Source of the DNA: Phragmites australis
Taxonomy: Eukaryota; Streptophyta; Magnoliopsida; Poales; Poaceae
Reading direction: 5' to 3'
Assembly: GCF_958298935.1 (NCBI RefSeq)
Contig: NC_084938.1
Location: 26,455,501-26,519,500 of the forward strand
Length of the DNA: 64,000 bases
The translations under genes were made by a program, and so were the position numbers. Positions 13,237 through 26,336 of the stretch are shown here, piece after piece (the stretch's first letter is position 1; every line of letters starts with the position of its first letter). The notes under the pieces were generated by a model. The model worked only from the letters and a program-made list of their open reading frames with translations. It searched no databases and had not been told where the DNA came from.

Positions 13237-13279
13237 TTCCAACATACGCCATCGTATTTGCTAAATACAACGGTCAAAA

Positions 13280-14399
13280 TGTGTGTCTGCGCTAGTAAAG
13301 TTATGTCTAATTTTATTTAGATGTGTACTAAAATATACTTATATGGATGTGTGTAGACATAAGTGTATGCATACATCCAACTTGTTCTTAAAAAAAGAGA
13401 CGCGGGTAACACTAGCTTTCAAAAATGTTTCAACCAAGTTCTTAAACATGTTTACTACCTTTTCTAGTTCGATTTGCAACTTCACGATTCGCCAAGTCTA
13501 CCCCTGGTAGGAAATTAAAAATATAGGGCACGTTTGGTTCAATGCGCTAACACGCCCTGCTAAATTGGCGCACTCACACACGCGAGGGCCTCTGCTTGGT
13601 TCAGCACCCATGCAAACGTGCCCGCCTTAGTGCTTTTTTGCATCCACTCGGACTATCCCACGGTGACTGGTTCCTACGCCAAAGAATTGGCGCGCGGATG
13701 GATCGGCGGGGCTCAATCCAAACAGCCCCATAGCAACCCTCAAATGCTGCTGAAATGAGAGTTTTTTTACTTGAGCAACCCTCCAAACAGTCCCATTTCA
13801 GCCCTAGTTTTATATATGTTTGAATTAAAATTGAGTTAATAGAAGAATATGACATGAAATTATAAAAATACATATAAATTGAGCATTACAAAGGAACTCA
13901 CTTTTTCAATACATAACCTAGTGCTGAAAATAATTTTAGAAATTATTTCATCACATAAGAATAATATTAGTGAATTTTTCTAGATTTTTGGAAATTTATT
14001 TAATACCCTAACAATTGCTAGAAGTTATAAAAGTAGATTTTTTGGAGAAGTTTAGTTTAAATTCTACACAGATTTTTTAGCTGAATCTAATTAAAATGGG
14101 TTACACATGGATTATGAAACATGTAAAATTTTTTTTAGAATTTTTGAAGCAATAAAATACTACTGTTTTAAACCGAGAAAATATGAACAAAATTAAACTT
14201 TAAGTACTGTTCATTATCGTAGGGCACTGTTCATGATGGGGCCGCCCTCTTAACAACGGTAAGGACTAAGACCTGACCGTGCTATTGTGGTAGGTTTACG
14301 GTAGATATTTATTATAAATTTTTTCATACGGAGTTTAGTTATTTAATTATTTAAGTTAGAAAATGTAAAAGTAAAAAACTTCTGAAATGATGTAGTATT
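13280..14399. other. Intergenic between MULE and RPL32 promoter
   Basis: No gene seen. A 98-bp inverted-repeat structure (GGGCACGTTTG at 13526-13536 and CAAACGTGCCC at 13613-13623) may be a MITE remnant. From 13800 on the sequence is AT-rich and resembles old LTR-type filler (for example CACTGTTCATGATGGGG near 14225), but no ends can be placed. Confidence 0.4.
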
Positions 14400-14598
14400 T
14401 GGGCCGGGGACCTTGGGTTCGGCCTGAACCAAAGGGGAGCCTATTTCGAGCAGATCCAGCCCAGTAATTCATTCGCTAAAACAAAAAAGGAGCCCATTTC
14501 AAGCAGATCAAGGTCAATCCCACCGTCCGGTAACTGCCGAGATATCACAGCCGTCCGTCTCATCAGCGTCCTCACTCTAGGGTTTTAGCCGTATAAGA
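14400..14598 (+). promoter_or_regulatory. RPL32 promoter: site II elements, telo-box, TATA-like box
   Basis: Three site II-type motifs (TGGGCC or TGGGCT) are visible: 14400-14405 on the plus strand, and 14458-14463 and 14491-14496 as AGCCCA. A telo-box, TAGGGTTT, lies at 14578-14585 and a TATA-like TATAAGA at 14592-14598. Site II elements together with a telo-box are a well-known arrangement in plant ribosomal protein and proliferation-linked promoters, where TCP-type factors and telo-box-binding proteins are thought to co-ordinate expression with growth. The motifs are seen directly; that they act here is inferred from the family. Confidence 0.7.
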
Positions 14599-14811
14599 AC
14601 CCCCTCGCCAACCACCTGACGCCGCCTCCGCCGCCTCGTGCCTCCCCCTTTTCCGTCCCCCCTCCCCGCTGCCTCTTGGTTGGTGCGCTCCGATCCTAAG
14701 GTGCCTCCTCGTGGGCGAAAGTTTCCGTTGGTTTCTTGCTTCTGATCTCGTCGACCTCATCTCACGTTTGCGTTTTGTCGCTATTGTTTCTTGGTGATTG
14801 ATGTTGCAGAG

Positions 14812-16604
<1,793 letters not shown>

Positions 16605-16898
16605 GCTGTTCGTCAGTGCGATGTCTTGGTCCTTTACATCTGTAGGAAACTACTCTACTTCCCGTCGTGTTACTACCGAGGATATCTGTTATGCCGACCT
16701 TTTTGGTACCAGTAGCGACTCAAATGTGGCAAATTATACTGCTACCGCACATCAAGTTTTCTGCATTGACAATTTACAATGGTTTCATTGGTTGTACCTT
16801 TATTCGTGGCATGCTATTGGCAATTGATTGGTATGTCATCGGCAAGATCTGTTCTTGTGAGCAATTCCCGTTAGCTGTGCCGTTTTCCCTTCCATAAA
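16605..16898 (+). other. RPL32 3' untranslated region and downstream flank
   Basis: T-rich sequence after the stop codon fits a 3' UTR. I cannot fix the polyadenylation site. No other gene is visible here. Confidence 0.45.
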
Positions 16899-17069
16899 GG
16901 AATATCTCATATGTTCCTAAGGCGCAGTTTACAAATATGATGCTCTAGTACTCCGCAAAAGGAATATCTCATATGTTCTTAAAGGAATATAAATCCTTCT
17001 GTTTCACGTGTTTCTCAGCAATAGGAATATCTTCATATGTTCCAAATGGGCATTTTACAAATATGGCGC
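16899..17069. repeat. Short direct repeats downstream of RPL32
   Basis: AGGAATATCTCATATGTTCC at about 16899 recurs as AGGAATATCTTCATATGTTCC near 17021, and both copies are followed by a TTTACAAATATG stretch. A shorter third copy (AGGAATATCTCATATGTTCT) starts near 16960. The function is unknown. Confidence 0.6.
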
Positions 17070-17413
17070 AATTTTTTTTAATCAAACACCAAAACTCAAG
17101 ACGGCTAGAGCGTTCTCCAAGTAAAGAACAACATAGAGATAGTGGTCAGCATAGACAGATCCAATCTCTTTATGTTTGTTTTTAAAAAACTATTTTATAC
17201 TTATGGTGTGAATATTGTGAGGTGGCTCTATAAGGATTCAAACTCATTTTCTTTTAAAGTTTTATAACTCTTCACATATAATATTGACCTAATTTGAATA
17301 AGATAAAGCATGTTAAATATCATAGGGCTTAAAAGAAGCAATGAATACAGAATCAGTAAAATGAGCAGAAGCGGACTTGGATCTAGTTACTGTCTCATCG
17401 AGATCTCCGATCA

Positions 17414-18840
17414 TCATGTGTGGGGGAGGTCGCCGCAGAATGTGGTTAGGAGCCTCACGCCGCGAGAGAACCTCCCCTCAAACACATCTGGTGCAGGCTT
17501 AAGAGCAGTTAAAGTGGATGTAGAGATTGCATGACCATCTACTAGAGTAAAAGCAGGAGGCAGCTCTGGAGCAGATCTGGTCGAGGGAAGTAGTAGAGCA
17601 TCCTCGTCTTCACTGAGAGCTAGAAGGTCACCATCTACAAAGATACTCTCGTTCATCTCCTGATGTCCTACACAATCAAAGGCAAAACTAACATAGGAGG
17701 TTGTTTCATCAAAATCACATCACAAGATTTCATGATGGTGTTAGTGTCAAGATTATAAACCCTGTAAGCATGACTATGAAGAGAATACCTAAAGAAAATG
17801 TCATCAAAAGAACGTGACTCGAACTTGTCGATATTGCCACGCTTTAAGATGAAGCGTCAACAACTGAAAACTCTCAAATGTGAAACATTTGGTTTCCTCC
17901 CAAAGCGCAACTCATAAGAAGTCAAATTAAGGATCGAGCGTAAGAAAATCCGATTTGAGATGTAGCACGCTATACTTATGGTCTCGGCATAAAACTTCTA
18001 GGAGTCCTGTGCTCATCAAGCATCGTCCTAGCTATCTTCACTAAAGTTATGTTCTTTCTTTCAACCACACTATTTTGTTGAGAAACGTGTGAGGTAGAAA
18101 ATTGATGCTCAATGTCATGTTCAAGTCAAAAGTATCAAATAGATAGTTCTTGAACTTGGTACTATTATCACTGCGAATTGCTTTAAATGCACATAGGAGT
18201 TCTTTGAACAATCTCAAAGCTAAGCTCCGAAAGTGTGAGAACACTTCATCCTTATTAATAAGAAAAATGACCCAAGAGTAGCGAGAGTAATCATCAACAA
18301 TAACAAGTACATACCACTTTCTACCCACCGAACGAACCCGAGGAGGACCAACAATGTTCATATGGAGAAGTTCTCCCGGTCATTCAATCATCACCAGATT
18401 GACTGGTTGATGAGAAGTGACAATTATCTTGCCATGCCGACAAGTAGCACAAACATGGTTCTTCTCAAACTTGAGGTTAGGCAATATTTGGATCAAGCCT
18501 AGGGCACTTATACGAGTAAGCAAATAAAAGTTCATATGGTATAGTCTCCTATACCACATTCAAAGCTCAAAAAGAAGTTTGGGCAAGTAAACACCAAGAA
18601 GAACCAGAAAAATCGGCTCCAAAAACTCTCCCAACTCGAGAAATCTTGCAAATTAAAACGCCAGAAGAATCAAGAACTCGAGAAGTATCGCGCTTGAAGT
18701 GCACTTCCAAATCCTCATCAAGCAACTGAGATACAGAAAACAAGTTGTATCCCAGATGCTCAACAAAAGCTATATCTTTGAGAGTGAAACTCTCATTTAT
18801 CTTTACCATTCTTTTGACCTTCACTCTACCTTTCCAATCA
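17414..18840 (-). pseudogene. Copia pol remnant: GAG-pre-integrase and integrase core
   Basis: At 18567-18824 the GAG-pre-integrase type block reads ...F-T-L-K-D-I-A-F-V-E-H-L-G-Y-N-L-F-S-V-S-Q-L-L and ends with a C-L-L-A segment. At 18047-18361 the integrase core shows V-I-V-D-D-Y-S-R-Y-S-W-V (first catalytic aspartate) and A-I-R-S-D-N-S (second aspartate). The expected third acidic residue region is altered and followed by a stop. The linker downstream (17414-17656) is acidic, as in the stretch between integrase and reverse transcriptase. Reverse transcriptase is missing altogether. Confidence 0.8.
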
Positions 18841-20866
18841 TCCCCAAATGTTATTTACTCTTGATGTTTCGTTAGGGTGAGACTGTAGAACCATAATGAA
18901 TGTCTGGTCATGTGGCGCGAATAACCGGAGTCGATGAGCCACTTGTTCTCTATGCCTTCACATACAACCTACATATGAGAAGAATAGAAGGTGGATGGCT
19001 CAATACTGAGATTAGTCAAAAACCTCATAAGAATCCAATACTACGTCATTCGCCTTAAAGCAGAAACTGAAGGTGAATGCAACTTAACACCAACACGCTT
19101 GGCGCGAGTAACAAGATGAGGAAAACATGGTCCACCTAAGCGTTGGGACTCAACGTCTCTTACACGTGGATCAAAACCATATGAGTCATAGTAAAATCCA
19201 CGATGGGCAACACCTCTAGTAAAAGACTGAAAAGCGCTAGAGACTCGTGGGTAGGAGCGGGAAAAAGGCTCATGTACACCAATAGAGGGGTGGTACATGT
19301 CCCGGGTACTACACTTCCACGCACATCACTCATCTCTCCTACAGCGAAAGCAAGACCCAACCAAGTGACCCTTCCTCAGACAGTAGGTGCAATGGTAGAG
19401 TCTCTTAGGAGCTTGATTGTCGGTCACTCTGGACTCTCACAGGGGCTCTCACCTTAGGTTGTGGAGCTTTCTTAGGCTATGGTGCGGATTTCTTCTTGAT
19501 GGGTTATGATGTGTGTTTCTTCTTGATGGGTGGTTGTGTAGAATCAATCTTGGACTTTTAGACTTCTAAGGTAGTAGGTGTGGTGAATACAGTCTTACTC
19601 TCTCCATTGTAAGCCACCCTCTCAAAACCCAACCCAAGAGCCAAACTCGCATTGTCAGCACACATCTTGGGGTCAAGATCAAATTTATTTTTCTTTTTCC
19701 CTCTGAGCACTTCTCCACTAGAAAAAAGGTACTCCTTCTCTGTCAAAAGGTTTGCTAACCTAGTTAAGCTTGTCTTGAAAGACTATACAGGTGAAACAAT
19801 TAGGCTGCACATCTTTTGAACATCCAATACTCTCCAATCTAGATTCTAGCTCTTTAAGACACTTGTCTTTCAGTTTAACATCCCTTGCAAACAAAGGAAA
19901 ATTCTTACAAGTAACTAAGAGAGTAGACCTAAACTCATTCTCAAGAAGCTTCTTCTCGGCACTCTCAAGCCGACTGGCGACTTGAGCATGCACATTCCAA
20001 AGATTGGTAAGTTCAGCCATGACAATTAAACAACTCTCACATTTCTCAACATCAGGCCTAGACCTAAGAAATACAAGTTTAGTAGACACAGACTCATACT
20101 TAGGTCTAAGATCTTTCAACTCACGCACAACTTTCTGAAGTAACCTATCCTGTGTAGAAAGAGCATCATTCAAGGTATCGACTTGGATGAAAAACTGATC
20201 ATAGTAAGGCAATAACTCAAAAGGATCAAGTTCAGGGTCGTTGTCGTTGTCGTTGTCATCCACCATGAAGCAGAGGCCGGTGAAGTCTTTGGCCTTCTTC
20301 TTGCTCTTCACTTGTGGTTCCTCCTCCTCTAAGCTCTCCTCCTCACTTGAAGATGTGTCAATGTCGCTGAGAGTTATCAAGAAAACCCTAGAAACCGTCT
20401 TGGCCGTCTTCTTAGTCATCTTGTCGCGGTTTTTGTTGAAGAAGGGCTTCTTGTTCTTCTTCTTATGCTTGTTGTAGTCATGGTCACTGTTCCCCCTTCT
20501 TCTTGAGTTTGGGGTAATTCACCTTGAAGTGAGTTGTTTCACCACACTCAAAATAAGTGTGAGAACCCCCTCTCCTCTGGTCTCTTCTGTTGTTGTAGAA
20601 GCGAGTTAACTTCTTCACAATGAGCGCAAGATCCTGATTATTCAGTGTGTCCACCTACACCTCTTTTATAGAAACCAAGGAAGACAAAACAAATCCACTC
20701 TGTGAAATATTAGCACAAGGAAAACTAGCTCTAGTCTGATTGCCATCACTAGATACGGAAACCAACACCAGGTTTTGAGACAAAGGTTTTCGAGACCGAT
20801 CTGAGCCGCATTGGCTATCTCGCTGGACTTGAGCTTACTGAAAAGTTCATCACAAGTAAACATGTC

Positions 20867-20871
20867 GTAAC
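20867..20871. repeat. Target site duplication GTAAC, left copy
   Basis: GTAAC here and at 25743-25747 flanks the 4871-bp insertion. Joining the outer flanks at one copy brings the two gag parts together without a gap. Confidence 0.85.
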
Positions 20872-23800
20872 TGTCAGGACCCCGATCTCGGGTTCCCCTG
20901 TGCTTCCTGTGTCAGTCCCTGGATCAAGTAGCTGATACGCACAGAATTCAACAGAATGATATCAAATACATACTTCGAATACAAATAAGTAAAATAAATA
21001 CCTGAAAAGAGAAAAGATAGTCTGATGGACAAGGATCCACAGCAGACCAGCCAGGCAGAAGAGCCTACAGTGCAGCGGAGCGAAACGACGATGCAACCCA
21101 ATGCCACAGGAAACTCGGGTGCGGACGCGACCTTAGACTTCTTCTCTTCGACTTCATCTGGGTTGAGATTGATCTCCAACTCAACAATCTGAAAGCAACA
21201 AGACTGAGTACGGAAGGTACTCAACAAGTCCTATACTACTTCAATGGGTGGATAGATGCATAATGGATATTTCAATGATAAGGTTTTACGGCATAGTTTT
21301 AAGCGTAAAGCAGATTTTATGCAAGCATCCAGTTATATTCTCTATTGTTAACCTTTTGAAATAAATGTATCAAAACTTTTGAAAACAACAGCAGGCATCT
21401 TCTGTTGGTACTGAGTATCACCTCAAGTCCCCAACGTATTAGAAGATGACCTGGTAGTAAAGCTGTCGAAATAGTTTTAAAACCAAAACCAAGGTAACAA
21501 GTTGTATCTGGGGGTTTTCAGTCCTGGGAGGGGCTATACCTCACTCCGCAGTCCCTTTTATCACATCTGGTATACCTCTAGTACCACACAGCTTCTAGCG
21601 GATCGAGCCAGGAACCATATCACACGGACATCTAGTCCACACACTCACTCATCAAGACACACGCACCCTGAGTCTAGTCAACGCGATTGCTGCTTTCGCA
21701 TGTCCATGACCGTGGACATGGCTATTCGAATAGTTTTACACTCTGCAGAGGTTGTACAACTTTACCCACGCGATATGCTCAGCCTCCCACTGTTGCATGC
21801 AGGGGAGCAAATCATAGCGAGACCCTCCATAACACCTTTCCTGCCGGGCTTTTCCACGAGACACGCCCAAGTACCAGAGCTGCATGCTTCCGAAGGCTAG
21901 CATCCCTTTTTAAGCCTTGGCCGGTACTAGAAACCTCCAAGTATGCGGGACAGGATAGTACTTGCCTGCTCGTTGCTCTCAGCCTCCTGGTATGATGTCC
22001 GACCCAGTCCAGTGAAGGAAAGTCAAGTCCTGCCCATACAGGACGCATGGTTGTACGTAGTGGCTAGGCTAGACGGGCTGCAATGACTCGGTCCTTAAGC
22101 GGTCGGGGTGGGCATCTCCCAGCACGAGTATTCCCACAATACCACATGCCCCCAAGAGCATCCCTTCCCACAGAGGACTACTCTACCTGCCCCCGCCAAA
22201 ACATTTTCACCCATTTTTACACATCACCTTCCATGTCCCACACGACATCAAGGATTTCACCACAATCACGGAATTCACAACCATCAAGGAATCATGGTAT
22301 ATGAGTTATCTTTGATAACAGTAAATCTTATCTCCGAAGAGAAGTGTTTTAAAAGCAATATTTCCGAGGAGACGTATTTTAAAAGCGACATCTCCGAGGA
22401 GATGTATTCAATCCTAAGCATGCTATATATCAAGGCGTCGTCCATCGTTAATATATTTAACAACAGGTATTCCTAGGGCGATATGTATTCTGGATGATGA
22501 CATGTATGGCATGGCAGTGTTGATAGGGTTAACTACTACAAGTAGTTTGAAAGAAAATGCAATATATAGCACATGCGATAATAAGTCCAATTTTAGTTGA
22601 TCATATATATTATTTGAAAACATATGTTCAATATGATCAAGGAAATAGGACTTGCCTTCCTGAAAGGTCAATTCAAGATTGGTCTTGTCTCTTGAGTTTC
22701 CTGGGATTCTTCTTCATCGTTGGACCTTGCCTTCAGTTCTTTTCTCGCATTCTTGCTTAGAACCTCGACTTCGAGCCTACGCAGATTAACGACAAAAAGC
22801 GCACAACAACTAAGCAATTGAACACCAGAACAAAACCAATGAAATACCAAAGCGAAAGAAGAACGACAGAGAAAACGACGAAAGCTAAACCTAGCGGAAG
22901 ACGATCGACAACTCTAATCAACACGAAGCTAGTACACAGAGAATAACGGAATAATCTAGCGAAGTTAGGCTAAACTATTAACCTAGTTATTATCAACTTA
23001 AGAGAAAATCTGAACAAATCATGATTAACTAGGCGAACTCTTATTAGATTAACTGTCGAAGGACGACAACTAGAGATTCTACGTGTAGGTGAGTGCACGT
23101 GTATTGACATGAATATATGTGTAATACTTACGTTTATATGTATGTGAGCATGCATACATATATACGTAAGTATAACTCTAGACGATTATCTGTGCTCAAG
23201 TGTGGAGATTAATATTCTAATCTATAGCACTAAAACATGGTCGTTTAGCAACTAACCTTAATTACCTAGTGTTGTTAGTTTCCACACTAAGTTATATTTT
23301 ATTGCTATCATAAAAGCATACATGCAATTAATTAATTAGATTAATCTATCCTTTAAATCTAATTAATTAATTATCAAAAGGTTATTCAATTAATTAACCA
23401 TTAACGTGTAAATTATTCTATCATATTCTATTAACATATATTTATTTATTTAACCACTACTCGGGTTAATCTATTACATTAATTATAACTAAGATTTAAT
23501 CTATAAACTATCACATGAAATATCAATTTGTTCTTAAACACTTAATTGAAACAACATTTAGTTATTCTTATTAAGAAAAGGAATTAACCTACTTAAGCTA
23601 GGTTATCACATGCGACAATATTATGATTACAACCAAAACATAATTATGAGATTATCTAACTCGACTTTATTTATTAAAAGACGAGATCTAAATCTAGATT
23701 AAACACGACGACACGAATTAAATACCGGATGAGAAAATAAACGAACTCCAAAATTTACAAGATTTGGCAGGGATCAAGATTATGATTTTAGAGGAACATC

Positions 23801-25742
23801 GGCGAAAGAATCGCCGAAATCGGAGTTAAAACGGAGGAGATATGGCTACCGGAAGATTTACTGAAAAGGATAATTCCAGGAAATTAAAAAGGGAGACTAT
23901 TCCACGAACTCGGTCCGCGGGACTGTGGTCCACCGTGGACCGGACGTGTGGACACGCCGGCCTGAGCTGTGGATAAGGCCGGCTGGGCCTTTGGCTTTTC
24001 CCGAGCGGCACAGAGAAGAGAGAGAGAGACCGGAGGGAGGGGCGGTGGCGCCGGGGAGCAGAGAGAGGCGGCGGCAACGGCGCCAGAAGGAGCGAAGGAG
24101 GCCGGAGCTCGGGGAGGGGCGATCGGAGAGGGAGGGAGCCGGAGGGGGTTGAAGGCGGAGCTCGCCGGCGGAGGAGGGGCGGAGCTTCCCGACGGCACAC
24201 ATGCGGCATCACAGGCCGGGGCGGCTGGAGAGAGAAAGGGAGCGAACCGGAGAAAGAGACGACCGGTGGCGGCGAGATTCCAGCAGAGACGGCCGGCCAG
24301 AGCGGTGAAGGCGGCGCAGCGCGGCTGCTCGAGCTGGGCAGCGCCGGGAGAGAGGAACACGTCGATGGAAGGGAGTCCGGCTGGCGGAGGAAGATGGAGG
24401 CAGCACTGGTGAGAAGGAGAAAGGGAGCACGGCGGTGCGCACGGGTGGGCAAGGTTGTGAGCAGCGCGGCGCGGCGAGACGCGGGAGGCGCGGCCGAGGG
24501 GCACGGCAGCGGCGGCTTGGCGCCCACGGGCGGCGCAGGTCGGCGCAGAGGGAGAGCGGAGGAAAGGGAGGCAGGCTCATCGAAGATGGCCGGAGCTCAC
24601 GGCGACGGGAAGCAGTGCGGTGGAGGCTCGGCAACGGCGGAGCTGCTGCGGCGACTTCGGTGCGGGACAGCGCGTGGGTGGTGCGGCGCGACGCGCTGGA
24701 GCGCGGCCGAGTGGCTGGCGGCGCGGCTTCGGTGTTGAGGAAGGGCGGGGACGACAGAGGTGCGAAGGGGCGGTGCAGGCCAACGGCGACGTGACGGCGC
24801 AATCGCGTGGGTCGACGGCGCAACGGCGCGGTGCTGCTGCAGTGGCTGCTGTGCGCTTGTGTGTATGCAGGTGTGTATATGTATGCTTGGGTGCGATGGC
24901 TTGCAGGCGAAGGCATGAGGGAGGAGAGCAAATGGCTGTTGCCATCCAGATGAAAAGGCCAGCGAGGGCATGGGGCATGGTGGTGAAAAGATCAGAGGAA
25001 GAGAGAGAGAGGAGCATGGGCCTGCCTTGGTGGCCGGCGCAGTGGAAAGATCAGAGGGAGAGAGAGCACAGAGGGAGGGGATGGGCATGAGAAGAACAGA
25101 GAGAGAGGGAAAGATCTGAGAGAAGGAGAGATGGTGAGAGATATTTGTGTATTTGAATTGCAAAAGATGTATTTGAATTTGTAAATGAAATGTGTGATAA
25201 TTCAAATAGATGTATTTGAATTGTATTTGTATTTGCAAGGAATCAAATTGAATAGTTTGAATTGGTAATAGGATTTGAAAATATTCAAATTGAGATTGAG
25301 TGATTCAATTTGAATGCAATTGAATCGAATGGATTTGTGATAATTCAAAACGAGTTCGAATTGAAAATGGATTTGAGATATATAGGATTAAACTCAATTA
25401 GGAGTATTCGAATTCGGATCTGAATTTGGATTAGGGAATTGCCGAGATAACTAAAATGGATTCGAATTTGAGAGAACCTCAATATTGAATCGCCACACAA
25501 TGAACCATAAGAACCAATAAATCAAAATGCATATGATCAATTCAATGCAATGATTAATTTAGAAATTAACTTGATGCTTTCTGGAATACTTAGCCAAAAT
25601 AATATATTTAAATATATACATACAAGTATATATACATCAAATATATATATCCTTGATTTTATACTAGTTTAATAATTAGAAAAAGTTTTAATTTGGAGCG
25701 AATTTTGCTATATTTTTATATGCTAAAATTCAGGGTGTTACA
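20872..25742. mobile_element. 4871-bp solo LTR (or LTR-like unit) nested in Copia gag
   Basis: It begins TGTCAGGACCCC and ends GGGTGTTACA, so it has TG...CA ends, and it is flanked by the perfect 5-bp duplication GTAAC. No internal second LTR, primer site, polypurine tract or retroelement coding domain is seen, which points to a solo LTR of very large size. Inside are a tandem 30-bp repeat (22331-22417), AT-rich stretches (23160-23760), a strongly strand-asymmetric GA/GC-rich block (23880-25130), and a run rich in ATTTGAATT-like motifs (25140-25480). Long open frames in the GC-rich block occur in all frames at once and are not genes. The elements' size and lack of coding recall LARD-type LTRs; that family assignment is inference. 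Confidence 0.75.
22331..22417. repeat. 30-bp tandem repeat, 3 copies
   Basis: Units start at 22331, 22361 and 22391. Each has the form T(C/T)TCCGA(A/G)GAGA(A/C/T)GT followed in the first two by TTTTAAAAGC. It lies inside the 4871-bp LTR. Confidence 0.8.
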
Positions 25743-26316
25743 GTAACTTAGTGACTCTTCAATGCTCGAGATCTTAACTCCCCATATGCTACAGTCAAGA
25801 GCATAGAGAAATTTGATCACTCTCTCGTGGTTAGAAAGGGCAAAACACCAGTAGATTTAAGGTTGCTAACAATTCCATCAATACGAGCAAACAAAGCATC
25901 CAAAGACTCTCCAGGGTTCTGTATGAACATCTAGTATTCCTGGTTGTACGTGCTCTGACGCCTAGCCTTGATCTAGTTAGTGCCCTCATAAAAGACACTA
26001 AGAGTGGATCAGATCTCGAGAGCAGTACGGAGGTGCTGAACTCTATCAAACTCATTACGACTCAGACTAGTAAACAATATATTGCGAGCCTTGTTGTTGG
26101 GCTCATATTATTCAATCTGGGCTGGAGAAGAACGAGTAACAAGAATAACATAGTTGGAGTTCACAATCTCTCGTATTGCACTTCTTTGGCTTATGAGATA
26201 AGCCTCAATGCGCACCTCCCAATACGAAAAATCTCGATCATCGAAGAATGGAATTTTTCCACTTGTCTCCATTGTCAACTAAGGATCACAAAGCTGATTA
26301 AGATCAACAAGTGATC

Positions 26317-26336
26317 AAACCAGCTCTGATACTAAT
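26317..26336 (-). other. Primer binding site of the Copia element
   Basis: Directly inside the LTR end the minus strand reads ATTAGTATCAGAGCTGG, one mismatch from the usual TGGTATCAGAGC complement of initiator tRNA-Met. Its position between LTR and gag fixes the orientation of the element. Confidence 0.75.

Larger units (their letters stand above)
2250..13260 (-). mobile_element. Mutator-like element (MULE), ~11 kb, degraded
   Basis: Long, diverged terminal inverted repeats bracket a broken MuDR-type transposase and a broken plant mobile domain gene, both on the minus strand. The best-aligned part of the inverted repeat is 2266-2339 against the complement of 13165-13236, sharing blocks such as GACAACATAGCG, AAATAGA.AACATAG and GTATTTA.AAATTTA. 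Similarity appears to extend outward by a few tens of bases, so the outer limits given here are approximate. I could not find a clear 9-bp target duplication, which fits an old insertion. Internal DNA is AT-rich apart from the coding remnants. In-frame stops and frameshifts indicate an inactive copy. Confidence 0.75.
19558..26272 (-). pseudogene. Copia gag (UBN2 type), split by a nested LTR
   Basis: The start codon is at 26272, about 60 bp inside the primer binding site, with M-E-T-S-G-K-I-P-F-F-D typical of this gag. It runs to 25748, is interrupted by the 4871-bp insertion, and resumes at 20866 with a D-E-L-F-S-K-L-K-S motif. A decayed zinc knuckle (F-E-C-G-E-T-T-H-F-K, outer cysteines replaced by tyrosine) lies at about 20506-20560. 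After it come a serine/glutamate-rich acidic part and a coiled-coil-like region (19760-20419). Several stops are present, so no protein is expected. Confidence 0.8.

Noticed and set aside
23826..25238. Several long overlapping open frames (up to 240 codons) on both strands
   Set aside because: They occupy almost every frame of a strand-skewed GC/GA-rich block inside the 4871-bp LTR. They are proline/serine/arginine-rich on one strand and glycine/arginine-rich on the other, with no motif or splice logic. Composition explains them.
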